Shown: one piece after another, positions 24,781 to 36,907 of the stretch
How positions within the stretch are numbered: position 1 is the stretch's first letter
How the letters are laid out: each line of letters opens with the position of its first letter
NCBI RefSeq assembly: GCF_030253575.1
Contig: NC_080562.1
Location: 41,331,852 to 41,395,851 of the forward strand
Length of the DNA: 64,000 nucleotides
Direction: 5' to 3'
Source: Rhododendron vialii
Taxonomy: Eukaryota > Streptophyta > Magnoliopsida > Ericales > Ericaceae
Translations under genes and position numbers: made by a program
The notes under the pieces: generated by a model
What the model saw: only the letters and a program-made list of their open reading frames with translations
What the model was told of the DNA's origin: nothing
Database searches by the model: none

Positions 24781-24788
24781 TATTTATA
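24781..24788 (-). promoter_or_regulatory. TATA box of the MAPKKK gene
   Basis: TATAAATA on the minus strand, 115 bp upstream of the start codon. It predicts a 5' leader of roughly 85 nt. Called from sequence and spacing only. Confidence 0.5.
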
Positions 24789-27700
24789 TGCCCTTTTGCG
24801 TACAAGTGGGGAGAAAGATTCAAATCCGGCCAATAACGGTCTATGCATTACACGGACTATTTTATTTTTTTGAGCCTTTCTTTTCATTTGATCATTTCTA
24901 GTGATATATATGTTCGGACACAAATTTAATATGATATATATTTCAAAATAAATTTCACTTGCAATTTCGTGGCATGGCAATGTATGCATTGACGGTAGAT
25001 TAATTAGCCTAGCCTCTATATTATATTAATGAATTTGTAGTGACTTTTATATGAAAACACGAGTTACGTAAAATTCATACGATACACTTGAAAACTATAT
25101 TCATCGAAGAATTTTACACAACTGTATTTAAATTTGTATGAAACATCTCTCCTACGCATATTCTTTCTTTCTTTCTTTTTTTCCCCTCTCCCTAAATTAC
25201 TTGCAAGAGGTGTGGGAGATCCACGTTGAAAAAGGATGGGGGGGTTGACAGGCTTGGCCGACTATGGGCGGCGGTGGTGGTTTAGCCTTGAATAGTTGAA
25301 TGGAAAAAGGATTCACATGAGAGACAGAGGGAGAACGCGTAAGCACGTGCCTTAGATGTGCGACATCAGCGGGGACGTAATCAACCAAAAAGCAAAAGCA
25401 TATGCTATTCAACAACTTAGAGCAGAAATTCTGAATAAACAAACAAATAAACTGAGCAGAGCAGATTCCCTCTTTATTATTAATTAAAAAAAAATACACA
25501 GATATCTTACTAGTAAGGATTAATGAATTTAATTCCCCTGGTTTTTCCTGGATGTCCGGAGCAGCTTGTTCGCTCAATTCCGAGACCGGTTGGTTAACCG
25601 GTGAAATCCTTCTGTAGCGCCAAGGTTTGAAGGAGTGTTTGGCGTCCGTGAGATTCGAATATGTGACCTCATCAAGAACAAACACTTATTTGTCTTCACA
25701 TACCCAGAGAGATCGTAGAAGTCTACTATTGAGGCACGCTTTTCTTTTTAAAAAAAATCTAAGGCCGGCGTAAATTTTTTTTATAACTTTCACAGACATC
25801 ATTGTAATGATTAGGAGGAGAAAGGTTTGATGAGATCAATTAAGTAGCATGGCAACGACACTCCTTTAAATTATTGGCATTATTAGAATTGAGAAGTCCA
25901 CTATTATTAATTCTAATTAACTGGTAGTGCCTCTCACGCTAAGAGCTTGTAATTAGGATTATTCACATGGGTGGAATGAAATTGACCCGCAGATTAAGGT
26001 ATTTCCATGTTGGTTGTCATGGCATAATAATAACGTACAAATGAACCAATAAATATGTGATCCCAATTAGCAGTATAACCCATCTTCACTACCTCTTTTT
26101 GGTTAAGAATAGTTATTGATTTCCTTCTAAGATTCTTAGTGGTTGTTTCAAAAAGTTATAAGCATAGAAACTCTTCTTCTTCTTCTTCCTTTTTTATATA
26201 AATAATGTAGGGTGTCCTGGGTTAATAATGTAGGGTGTCCTGGGTTACTTTCCGCGCACCTCAGACTAATCCTTAAAACCCTCCCATGCATAGTCTTTTT
26301 CATGCTTACACGTGAGATGAGGTGGCTCCAAAAATCGTCAACAAATTAAGAGAATCGAACCTGAGATCTTAGAAGATGAAAAAGGTTATACAAATGGTGT
26401 GTTTCTGCTAATTTTTTGTGTGTTCATGCTTATGACAATAATCAAGTTGTTTTCGCTAAATAATATTCTAGTTGATATGTGTGAAGAGAATGACTTGCCT
26501 AGAAACCCTAATATAACTTACCAAAAAAATCTATGCTTTAGTCCATTTAGTTTAAGGGAAAGAAACCCTAATATAACTTACCAAAAAAATGAAGCCACCC
26601 TAATATTAACTACCGAATAAATAATTGGCCCAGTGATTAAGACATGAGAATCAAGGGTTCCATGCCTTTCAAATTTGAGGCTCGAAACTTTCCAAGTGTT
26701 AAGAGTTCTCGTGGGACGTCAATCCGTGCCAAACTTTACTTCAATTTTAATCTAGCTCCCCACTAATAAGCGGTCGGAATGATTATCGAGAGTCGAGAAG
26801 TTAAGCCAATCTGGATACGTGTAATTTAGTCCGAACACTCCAGGTCGATTTTGAGAAAAGTTGATACTAATGTCTTGATTGTGGTGTGAGAATGTAAGTA
26901 CGTCATGCCTCCAACACCACGCATCTTGCAACCCACTTAAAGCCATTACTTTCTCACAATCAAAGGAGGAGTAACGTACGCATCAACGCAAAGCATAAAA
27001 CTACCAAAAGTAGCTGAGATGCTAATACCAATAATAACTTGTGCTAGCTGAACATGACGGCGAAAAAAGTGTGGGAGCAGCAGTGGTGGACGGCAGCTCA
27101 TGCATGCTTGATTTTGTCGGTATTTTGAAATTTGAGATCTGGTTACAAAAATCTGAATGCGTAAGTAGTACTACTGTAGTAACAATCAAGTAAAGCCATT
27201 AAAGGTGCTTCTTTTCATTCTTTCTCTTCACAGTTCACACACATCCATCCATCCACCGCCAAATGATCCCCAGCCCCAAAGGATGTTCTCCTGGCCTTTT
27301 TGCCTTTTTTGCCCCCTGTTTCGGGTGGAAAGTGAAGCAGGGGATTCAGCATTGTGTTGCTTTTACATCGCACCCCCTGGTAATTTTAGCCTTTATTACG
27401 TACAGTTATTCAACGTTATCGGGACCAAGTAATTATTCAGTGCTTTCGGACCGCCGTGCGGTGCTCCAACACGTACCCTTTTGCGCCTCACATCTCAATG
27501 AGCTCCATATGCCTAGTAATGGGCCTCACTTAAATGTGCGGTGGAGAAGAGGGATGGGGCACCACATGGCATTGCCTCGGAAGTCAGGACCAGCTTATGC
27601 GTATAGATGAGCATTTTTTTGAGGATGAGTTCTATCGTCCACAAGCGAGGGCCCTATTTAGAGTTAGGATAAGCTCCGACATAAAATGATCAGACAAAAT

Positions 27701-28836
27701 TGACACTCTCTCCATCACGGATTGCTGGTCTCTTTTTACCATTTCAGACCTTCAGAACAATTATTTATATCTTTTAGTAGTTTATAACATTTTTAGTTTT
27801 GATATAGATCATATATTAATTTTCTTCAACAAAATTTTCAACATCCCTTATAGATTTATAGACCGTGAAACACAAATAATTTTTCAAGTGGCACGATTGC
27901 CTAAAAAAAAAAACAATTTGAGACGGAGGGATCAAGTGGCATATTTAGGAGGTGTCGAATTTGAGACGAGAAAGAACTCCTAAATCTCAGAACTCGACCA
28001 CCTAGCTAGCTATTTGACATGGTGTTGGAACGAGCTACTACTTTTGCTGCCATGCACATAACAGTTGGCCGAAAAGTGATTCTTGTTGGCCGAATTTCTT
28101 TATTCAGTTTGTCATGCAGTTATTTGTTAAGTACAGTATCGTCATTTCCTAAAAAGCACGAAATCCAGAACAGATTCAGTGCCATGCATCGCGGAAGTTG
28201 CAAGTTGTAGGGGTCTTTATCGCAGTATATCAAAAACTAAGATATTTTCTATTCTCTAGAAAAGATAAAAGATATTAATCGCACAAGGCACAAACCAGAA
28301 TTCTCTGGTTTCATAAGCTAGTCCACATATTAGTTGAGAGTGCAGAAGACATGACATAGTCCTGTAGGGGATCCCACCGAACCCATGACAGGAGTCAAAG
28401 GTAAGATTTCATTGTGTGTAAAGAGTACATTTAGCCCATCAAACGACGACTAGCTATGGAAGTTTGAACCCTAGTACTTATTAAGCCAAGCGCTTCAATT
28501 ACGTGCAAGGATGGGACCGAGGGGTTTAGTGGCGGTGACCGTCACGACAAGAATTTTAGAAAATGTAATTATTATATGTAAAAAAAAAAATTTATGCCTA
28601 ACTTATATATATAGTCTCACCACCACTAAATTTTTTTAGTATACATTTTGCCATTGCTAGGATAAAATTCTAGTTCCATCCTTAATTACTTGCCCATCTA
28701 AACTACAATTGAAAACCTCTAGTGTTTTTGTGGATGTTAGCATGAGTCATATAACCACTTTTTTTATGCTTATGAAAAAAATTCATATGGAGTAACCACT
28801 TGGTGGCATTAGCACAAGTCATACGAGGATGGGGGT

Positions 28837-28903
28837 ACAAATGGCCCAAATCTGACAGGCAGACAAATGGCCCAAATCTGACATGCAGACAAATGGCCCA
28901 AAT
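28837..28903. repeat. Tandem repeat, 26-bp unit, 2.6 copies
   Basis: The unit ACAAATGGCCCAAATCTGAC plus six bases occurs at 28837-28862 and 28863-28888, with a partial third copy at 28889-28903. Confidence 0.9.
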
Positions 28904-28942
28904 AAAGGAACGTAGAAGCCCACGATCTGGTTGCCTAAATTA

Positions 28943-29071
28943 GGGAAAATGACGACGTGTTTTGATAATTAATATTCGCCAAAGATATGCTGAGAACATT
29001 TGTTAATGCTGAAAATATCATAGTTGGCAGATATTAATTATCAAAACACGTTCTTGGCCATCATTTTCCCC
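28943..29071. mobile_element. Mutator-type MITE, family C, copy 2
   Basis: Same palindromic structure and ends (GGGAAAATGACG) as the element at 9551-9681, including 'tttgataattaat' and its complement. The flanks CCTAAATTA and CCTAAAATTA suggest a 9-bp duplication with one later base insertion. Confidence 0.7.
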
Positions 29072-29609
29072 CTAAAATTAACACACATGGAATCGATCTC
29101 CTGGTCTAGCTGGGCTGGGACTAAAGTTCCCTTCGCAGGCAATAGTGTTTCATAAGTCAGATCCAGGATGGGCTAGAGACTGGCCTCGACGGGGGCAGTC
29201 TCGTCGGGACTCAGTGCTCCTGGAGAAATACTCCAGGTGCTTTCCAAACTGTGTAGGCACACCAGTGTCTGGAGAATAGATCTTTTACAACAGTGTTCCA
29301 AGATAATATTCTCTAGTCACCACAAGAAATAATACTGTTTTTTGTGCCAATATTATAAACATCAGCATGGTGTTAATATGTTAGTTAACAAGGGATCCAA
29401 AGATTGTCCATAACCCTGAACCCCATATTCGCCTCCCGTGGTGCTTGAACCTCCACCTCCACTGTGGAGGAAGGATGAGACAACCAACTTAGAAAGAATT
29501 TCTCCAAGAAATAATTAAATTATACTTTTTGCAACAGGCAATTAGTGTCTTACGGTCGCTAAAGCCCTTTTGCGACGGGGTTGCGATGGAGATGGATGGG
29601 GGCAATTTC

Positions 29610-29637
29610 GGGGGGGGGGGGGGGGGGGGGGGGGGGG
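29610..29637. repeat. Run of 28 guanines
   Basis: An uninterrupted G homopolymer beside the left end of a Stowaway-like element. It is a quadruplex-prone tract whose exact length is easily mis-assembled. Confidence 0.9.
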
Positions 29638-29652
29638 AAAATCTTTATGTTA

Positions 29653-30000
29653 CTCCATTTGGCTCAATTTAATAGTCATTTTTAGAAGTTCGTGCCACTT
29701 TTCAATTAATTATAGCTTGTAATCTACAATGTTTTATATGTGATTTTAAAAATATTGTATTATAAAACTAATCGAGATCTATCAAATAAAATTTATATTA
29801 GATATAAAATTCATTACCAACATAAAGTTATAACTAATTTTTTTGATACACTTTCACAAATATCATTGCACTTTTCTCGGATATCAATACGCATTTTGCT
29901 TATTATCCTACATCTTTTGAGAGGAGGTTAGAATGATCCCTAGTTTTTTTATCCGCTTAGAATAAAATGAGTGACTATTTATAAATTTGGACGGAGGGAG
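29653..30000. mobile_element. Diverged Stowaway (Tc1/mariner) MITE
   Basis: The right end GGACGGAGGGAG followed by TA is canonical Stowaway. The left end, preceded by TA, reads CTCCATTTGGCTC and is degraded. An internal 'actaatcgagatctatcaaata' is shared with the better-preserved Stowaway at 36206-36455, showing common family. Confidence 0.65.
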
Positions 30001-30250
30001 TATATATTTACAATCTACCATTTAAAACAAAATTTTATTAATTGGAATAAAAGAGCCACACGGTTAGTTACTTCCTTTTTAACTCGTTATCATCAGATTC
30101 TCCTAGGAAAATAGTCGGCTGACTCTGCACACCTCTTGGTCGGTCTCTTCCTTATTAACTACCGTTGAGCACGTTTGATGGACAAGACAGTAAGAGAAAA
30201 AAGGGTTTTAACTTCAGGGAAGCCCCGCTCCCACTAGGGAAGCCAATTGG

Positions 30251-30355
30251 GCCACTACGTTTAGGACCACTTATATGGTCGATTATCAATTGAGGGGAGT
30301 GAGCCACTACGTTTAGGACCACTTATACGGTCGATTATCAATTGAGGGGGAGTGA
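30251..30355. repeat. Two tandem copies of a ~52-bp unit
   Basis: Both copies start GCCACTACGTTTAGGACCAC and end 'attgaggggagtga' with one G difference. Confidence 0.9.
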
Positions 30356-30828
30356 TTTTGTTCCCGTCTGTTGAAAAAGAATGTGTGAATTGAGATCACT
30401 TGACGGGTTGATATAATGTCACGGATTCATTCGGTCTCGGCTTCCACCTGGCCCAGTGTTTTTGAGGTGGAACTTGAGACTGAGTTGGCCAGTAGTAGTG
30501 CTGAGTGGCCGAACATGAGTGAAAACGTGAAATCGCCTGAGTGCGCCTGTGTAGAGACACCGTTGACTCCGTTGAGCAAAATACTTTGCCTATCTCTTCT
30601 CATGGGCCAGCGGCACCCAATCTCTCTTTCTCTCTCTCTGGCTTCACTTCAGAGTTCGATAGAATTAAAAAATTCAATGTAGAGACACAACAAAAATACA
30701 ATTAAAATTCCGATCCAATATACGCACAAAACTAACGCAATTTTTACAGGCTGTTGTCCATTTACTTACATGAAATGAGAGAAAAAGGGCTAAAGGCCTG
30801 TATTTTACTTACATGAACGAAAAATATG

Positions 30829-30955
30829 GCGCTAATGAGCTCTAGTCCAGTTGGTATATTTCGTGGATCTTGGAGGCCAGAGTTCGAGCCCCATCGTAAG
30901 CGTTTGGGATTCAAGGCTATGAAAAATCTTTGAAACTTCTTGTTAACTAATCTAT
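30829..30955 (+). mobile_element. tRNA-derived SINE-like element, copy 1
   Basis: A 'gcgctaatgagctctagtcc' start with an A-box-like TAGTCCAGTTGG is followed by a B-box-like AGTTCGAGCCC. A related copy is at 44093-44215. No full tRNA cloverleaf can be drawn, so I call a SINE rather than a tRNA gene. Confidence 0.45.
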
Positions 30956-31173
30956 TAACACCCCGCTAACCCTATTGATGTATACTCCGTACAATATATT
31001 GGGAAAAAAAAAAGAACGACAAAGATAGCAACGCACTTGTCGAATATCTACAAAACTCGGGTTTGTACGTATTATGCAAATTACACGCCAAGAAATTGGT
31101 ATCAGATTCGACGAGATTTTAAGCAAACAAGACGCCAAATCAAAACGGCACCTGATAGTCTGATACCAATTTA

Positions 31174-34100
31174 TTAGTGCGAAGCATTGCTGTTGCTACT
31201 AATATTATTGTGTGGGCTCACATTTCCCATAACGGAAGCAATAGCCGCTACCAAAGCCGCCGTCAAATCCGGGTCCGCCGTGATAGCCGCGCCCGCAGCG
31301 CTCATCATTTCCCGAGAGCTCTGAAGCCCGCAGAATTTACTAGTCTGGTTGTACAAAGCCTGTTGGCCAAGATTCTGTGGCCCAGAGGCCAGATTCTGGT
31401 TTGGAAAATGGATGTGGCCGAAGGGGCCTTGTGGCGGTCTCGTAAAAAGCGAGGGGTTGGGAGTGCTGGTGGTGAGGTCTAACGTGACGGTGGGAAAAGG
31501 CGACGAGGCCGATATCGTTGTGAAGTGCGGGGTGGTGTACGGGAGGATTGGCGTGGTGTTGAGGAGCCCGCCGTGGTGGTCTGAGCTGGAGGTTGAACCG
31601 GAGAGTAGCATTGAGGCTGCGGCTGAGGTTGTCGATACCATCATCATGGCAGCCGGAGGGAGGGGGTGGTTGTGATTGCCTTCGTAGGTGGTTGTTAAGA
31701 TGGTTCGGTCTTCTGCACACCTTTGCACCTGTTGGCATACCATATAGGGCTCGAGTTAGTTGAGTGAAAACACTATGGTTGATGATTAATTACTCGATTA
31801 TGTATATATTCTTTGTTCACGAGCGGAATCCGATTTTTTTTGGTCGAATTCCAAATTTTTTTTACGAAAAGAAGCTAATAAGCTAATTTTTTCGTCTTTA
31901 TTAAAAAAAATTGGATTTCAATCGTAATTTTTTACTTTTTAGATTTCTCTCTCGTCCTGACGAAGCAATAATTTTCAAAAAATTGACGAAAATTAACAAA
32001 TGCAAAACAAAAATTGAATAAAAACAAAAAATCAGCGATTTGACTTATAATGCCAAACTAGGCCTTAGTACAGTATCAAGAAACCAAGCTACACACGGTA
32101 CAAAACATCAACAAGGTGACAAGTCTCCATTGTACTACCTTAAAGTCAAAGATCTATATATTAATGTGGCCTAAAGTTTCTAAAAATACTGCTTTCACGA
32201 CATTGTATTTGTAAAACTGTTTGAAAATTAAAAATAGATTTTGTTGTGGAAATAGGAATGCAAAAACAAGCGAAAAAGACGTACTTGCTTGCGGACTGGA
32301 CAACCAAGTGCCATGGTGCAACGATAGTAACCTCGAGGGCACGGGTTTCCTTTTGCCATCTTTTGCCCGTATTTTCTCCATTGGCATCCATCCGAGATCT
32401 ACAATGGATTAAGACGACTCATTCCATGCCCAAGTATTGTGTTTTAAGGAATTTCTTATTTGTAGAACTAATGTATATATAGTAAACTTAATTCCTTTTT
32501 TTAATCGACCAATATATATAAGTTGATCAATAGATATTACTAAAAGAAGGGATGGCCTTTGAGTTCATATAGCTAAGCAAAAATGCTGTAGCTATTTGCG
32601 ATTAGCTACGGCATTTCCGCTTAGTTGAGATGTACACAAAAACAAAACCTCCGGTTAATCTTTAGTTCTTGTAAAAAGTAGCACAAGATTTTTAAAAAAA
32701 TTTCGCCATAGGCAAGTTGAGGTAGATTAAAAAACAAGTAACGATACTGGTTCATCAGCTCGAATTCAGAATTTTTCAGTATTTAGTTGTTGGTGGTACC
32801 AACGGATTGATCCTTTGATTTTACCAAAACACGTGCATGATCCCCCCCAAAAAAACATCAGAAACTCATCATGAGTTAATAAAGCTCTCCAAGGGCTTGA
32901 TCGATCACAATATATCTAGAAGCTTACCATAGGTGCCTCGGAACGTGCACGAACCGAGACACGGACTCTCCTCATCGCAGCCTGATCCGCGGCCTGGTCG
33001 CAATCCTTGGAAGTATCAAGCTTAGGCACTTTGTTTTGAACCCAATCTTGAGATGCAATTTCAGGGCTCTCTTCATGGCCGCGGTATCCACAACGACCGC
33101 GACTTGTTCTTTCCACCGATTGCTCATATTTTTCGGGAATGAATTGTCTAGCTACCATGGCTCCTCCAGACCTTTTCTCCTCTAGTACTATTCCATCTAT
33201 CATCTAACCATTCCAAGAAGAAAAATAAGTAGTAGCTATGAAGAATCATAACATGCATGATGGAGAATTAATGTATAGTTTGCTTCCTATCAAAAAATAA
33301 ATAAATTATATTTTGCTGTGGGATAACAAAGTCGATTCTAATTTGAAAAAGAAATGAAGGAAATACTATGATACACAGTCCATATATTGATGCATGTGTA
33401 CAGAATATAATTTTCAAATTTTATTATAATTCATATAATTTGGACAGAAATTCATAACATCAATCTTGCATTTATAGATTTTAAAAATAAATTCTTTGCT
33501 TTTGCGCATATCTAGTTAAGTACGTAAAATCTACGTTGAATTCGTAACATTAATTATTAGTATGAGTCTTTGCATTGACATTATGAAGTCTTATTCGAAT
33601 GTTACGGATTTATACGCAAAAGTATTTGAATTTTGTAAACACAAGTTTTGTATATATAAATAGAGATGTTTAGTACTGCTTCGGACCAAGATTAAACTCT
33701 CTTAAAAAAATGCATTTTTATCATGAAAAATTCAAAATTTCTTTGGTTTTTTTTTTTTTTTTATATAACTTAAAAGGACTCATTGATATTACGTAACTAG
33801 TTGCAAATAGTTTGAATTTTTTCCGACAAACATGCATTATTTTTAACTTCTTAGTTTGCGGACAGGGCAATCTTTTTGGCACAGAGGCAGTATATACTAA
33901 TTAATTCGACGGAAGATTACCTGTCTTTCTTCTCCTGTCTTGGTAATTCTCTCGATCTGTTGCTGCTGCTTCATTGATGCAATTTGCAGCTGTAAGGTAT
34001 AATAGTTGTTGGTCACATGATTAACCATGCTTCTCAACCTTTGATTTTCCGTTTTCATCCTATTAACCTCTGCTTGCAATACTGATAACTGCACCAATTA

Positions 34101-35423
34101 ATTTACAAAAGTCCTAATTAATTATACATATACACAAAACTTCAAGTAAGGGCGTCTTTACCATATTAAGTTAATGAAGTCCCTTTCCTGACCAATTTGT
34201 AATGACCCGAGCCGCTCAATATGTTTAGAACGTGATTTTAAGGGTACCCTTAAAAAATCAGCAAAAAAAAGGACCGGAAAGGGCTTGATCCAAGCAATTT
34301 TTGTTTGTATTTTATTGAACGGTTCAAATAAAAACTGCTCAAATCAAGCCCTTCCCGGTCATTTTTTTTGCTGATTTCTAAGGAGTACCCTTAAAATCAC
34401 GTTCTGAACATATTGAGCGGCTCGGATTATCAAAATTTTATCGGGAAAAATGAGAAAAGGGAGCGTCAGCATTTTATTTAAAATGAGAACACCCTTAACT
34501 GAAGGGGACTTCATATATATATTTGCTAAGGAAAAACACGTACATATTCCTTGCAAATTCGAAAATAAACACCAAACCTTATTGCTTTGATTTCGCTTCT
34601 CTTTAATGTGAGGTGATGTTTCATCGTCAACCACGGATTTATCACTATCCGTTGGGGTGGTGAGAAGATTTAAACCAGTCTGTACGTAATCAGCGAAACT
34701 CATCAGATAGCTAGCTAGGTACGATAGTCATCGATCACAATTCATAGTATTTGTACAAAATTTTGGTTGGAAAATTGTAACATCGATACAGAAACAATAC
34801 TCCGAATTCACGATTGGTGTTCTAAAATTTGTATGCCCAAATGTTGCGAATTTTAGACAGAAGTTCAGAATTCATGATATTATGAATTTACATGCACAAA
34901 CGTTATCATGTGGCGGTACCTAGCGCGCATGGTCCAAATCCAAACACTTTCTCTCCTCCTTAGCCAATCGACCACTCTCTTTCCTCTCTCTCTCTCTCTC
35001 AAATTTTGGCTGTCCAAAACACGTTTAGATGACTCGGATATGCACGCTTGGGTACTACGTGAACTATACCTTATTTGCACCCAAAAACTATTTGGTTTAC
35101 ATCCAAATATGAACAAAAAATTACAAAATTTATCTTCACCTATGTATCCAGTTCACTTTAACCAAAAAACCAAAAGATAATAAATAAATGAAACAGGAAA
35201 CGAACGAACTTACATCGATTTCGTATCCTGGTGGCATCCCGTGAACATGTGCTCTACTCTCGTTCTTGACATCAACCCATAAAGTTCTCTTGGAATTCAA
35301 GTGACTTTTGCTAGAGAAGAAATCCATCTCGTTGACAATCCGTTTTCCGCCGGACGTAGCCGGAGGATAAACTCGATCACGACGATCTCCCGCGTCGAGA
35401 CTCGGATCGGAGGCGACGTCCAT
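31174..35423 (-). CDS. Group IIb WRKY transcription factor, WRKY6/31/42-like (6 exons)
   Basis: Exons: 35423-35214, 34679-34578, 34088-33921, 33203-32928, 32398-32285, 31728-31174, giving 474 residues with every junction in phase 0. The N-terminal part has NEMDFF and TGLNLLT motifs. Exon 3 (residues 105-160) encodes a leucine-zipper-like coiled coil typical of group II. The DNA-binding domain has WRKYGQK at 259-265 and a C-x5-C-x23-H-x1-H zinc finger (Cys279, Cys285, His309, His311). The intron splitting VRKQ from VQRC is the group IIa/IIb diagnostic position. The C-terminal region is Ser/Thr/Pro-rich and ends in a [14 protein letters not shown] block seen in this subgroup. It is a nuclear W-box-binding regulator; relatives act in defence, senescence and phosphate responses. 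Introns 2 and 5 carry MITEs. Confidence 0.95.
31815..32060. mobile_element. Palindromic MITE, family A, truncated copy in WRKY intron 5
   Basis: It contains 'cgtctttattaaaaaaaattggattt', 'tttactttttagattt' and 'aattgaataaaaacaaaaaat', matching the right arms of the elements at 30-385 and 39444-39812. The left arm is missing or badly eroded. It lies in the intron that splits the WRKY domain coding region. Confidence 0.65.
34145..34499. mobile_element. Palindromic MITE in WRKY intron 2
   Basis: The core 34198-34435 is an inverted repeat: GAGCCGCTCAATATGTT on the left is mirrored by ACATATTGAGCGGCTC on the right, with further arms 'gattttaagggtac' and 'tcaagcccttcccggtca'. The outer ends ('aagtaagggcg' and 'acacccttaact') look like weaker terminal repeats. 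Confidence 0.7.
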
Positions 35424-35471
35424 GATTTTTGTTCTTAAAAAATAGTGTTTACAGGTCGAAGACTAGCTTAG

Positions 35472-35478
35472 TATATAT
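35472..35478 (-). promoter_or_regulatory. TATA box of the WRKY gene
   Basis: TATATAT 49 bp upstream of the start codon on the minus strand, implying a very short 5' leader. W-boxes (TTGACC) lie further upstream at 35861-35866 (minus strand) and 35920-35925 (plus strand), compatible with WRKY auto- or cross-regulation. Confidence 0.5.
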
Positions 35479-35489
35479 GGAGGTACTAG

Positions 35490-36200
35490 TATTTTGGAAG
35501 GGATAAATAGGAGCTCAGTCCAACTCCTTTTCTTGTCCACAATAAATTCTATATATCTTATTAATGGGCTAGAGATTGACAGTGAGAGATGTGTTAAAAG
35601 TCTTTGAACTACTGGTAGAAGTCTTCTTGCAAGTTAAATTAAGACTTGGGAGTTAATAAGGAGACTAAGACTAATTAACAAAATTATAAATGGAATTTAA
35701 ATTTTCGAACACGTATTCAGAAACAGATATTTTGTGTGTGGGTTCTGCACATCTGGTAGAATCTACAGGCATCAAATTATAATATATGTGTTCAAATAAT
35801 TTGAAGTCTAACGTGATGCTTGCATGATCTCAAAGGACGTTGCTTCCTACTCCATTGGGTGGTCAAAACTTCCTTACGTGGGACCCACAAAGAGTGGGAC
35901 CATCGGGCCGTTAAATTCATTGACCTTCTCCGTTGGTTACCACGTGGAATGCGCCGGGCCAACCGGGGCGTTCAAAGAGAGAATTAGTCATGCCACCTTT
36001 TGACACACGGTCATGCACTCTTTGGTCTTTTCTTTTCTTTTTTTTAATAACTAGATATTCGGGTTAACTTACACGCACTTTGATTAGTAATCGGGCAAAT
36101 TCGTCAGTAACCCAATTAATGTTTGGAATTGATAGAACGCACATGGGGTCGAACTCCAAAACAAAGGGCTCCTAAGTTTTCTTATTGTCATTCACTACTA
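35490..36200. other. Upstream region of the WRKY gene, no separate gene
   Basis: Promoter and spacer DNA with two TTGACC W-boxes. A weathered SINE-like fragment (about 36045-36175, 'attcgggttaacttacacg') resembles the SINE at 39185-39376. Confidence 0.45.
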
Positions 36201-36205
36201 ATATA

Positions 36206-36455
36206 TTCCTTCCGTCCCAATTTGTTTGTCCAATTGTCGAAATACGTGTCTTTCAAAAATATACTTATATCTTATATTTTATAATATTTTTTATGATTTT
36301 GAAGATTTTGTATAATAAAACTAATTGAGATCTATCAAATAAGATCCATATTGCATATTAAAAACATTACGAATTGAAAATTATAGTCAATTCTTTGAGA
36401 GGTCAAACGCTCTCAAAAAGTCAAAAAAGGAACAAACAAACCGGGACAGAGGGAG
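36206..36455. mobile_element. Stowaway (Tc1/mariner) MITE with TA target duplication
   Basis: A 250-bp element flanked by TA on both sides. Its ends TTCCTTCCGTCCCAA and GGGACAGAGGGAG are the classic Stowaway terminal repeats, with inner complementary 'tttgtttgtcc'/'ggaacaaacaaa'. Confidence 0.9.
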
Positions 36456-36907
36456 TAACCAAGTACCAACTCCAAAGGGTTCACAATTCACACCACACAC
36501 TCTCTTTTTTCGTAACAACTATCGCGTGTTTTCTCTCTCGTAAGAACTCCGAATTAAAAGATAGTACCTCATATTTGACATTTATCATGAACCAAATTCA
36601 TTCTACATATAGGTCGTTATTCATATTGCATAAGCGTTGAATCGACTCCAAATTAGTGCATCAATTTCTACGCAGCAAGCATTGACAATGGGTTTTTTCT
36701 TTTTGCCTTCGTTCTTTAGCCTTCGGGCTTTTTCAACAGATTATTTTGCATTTGGGTTGACAAATTGAGGAATATTGAGATCAATCTTCTTGATATATAT
36801 CAAGACACGTACGTATGGTTGACAGACATTTCGGCTGATATTTTAATACAACGGTAAATTTCAGCTGGAATTCTGTAATGTGTGATCGAGGGTCTAGGAG
36901 GACTTGG

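Larger units (their letters stand above)
24990..31173. other. Intergenic region of ~6.2 kb, repeats but no supported gene
   Basis: Between the kinase and the WRKY gene I see only small repeats and transposon remnants, several listed separately. Further scraps are 26203-26246 (two copies of 'taatgtagggtgtcctggg'), a pair of 31-bp repeats near 26500-26592, a SINE-like stretch at 26215-26375, and a possible weathered Stowaway at about 27713-27929 ending 'gacggaggga'. ORFs of up to 162 codons here show no family resemblance. Confidence 0.5.

Noticed and set aside
25197..25685. 162-codon minus-strand ORF between kinase and WRKY genes
   Set aside because: No domain, low-complexity and UTR-like segments, and no splice or start context; likely chance.
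30416..30682. 88-codon plus-strand ORF
   Set aside because: Ends in a CT-rich low-complexity stretch and has no recognisable family.
31177..31738. Overlapping ORFs on both strands near the end of the WRKY gene
   Set aside because: Shadows of the Ser/Thr/Pro-rich last WRKY exon in other frames.
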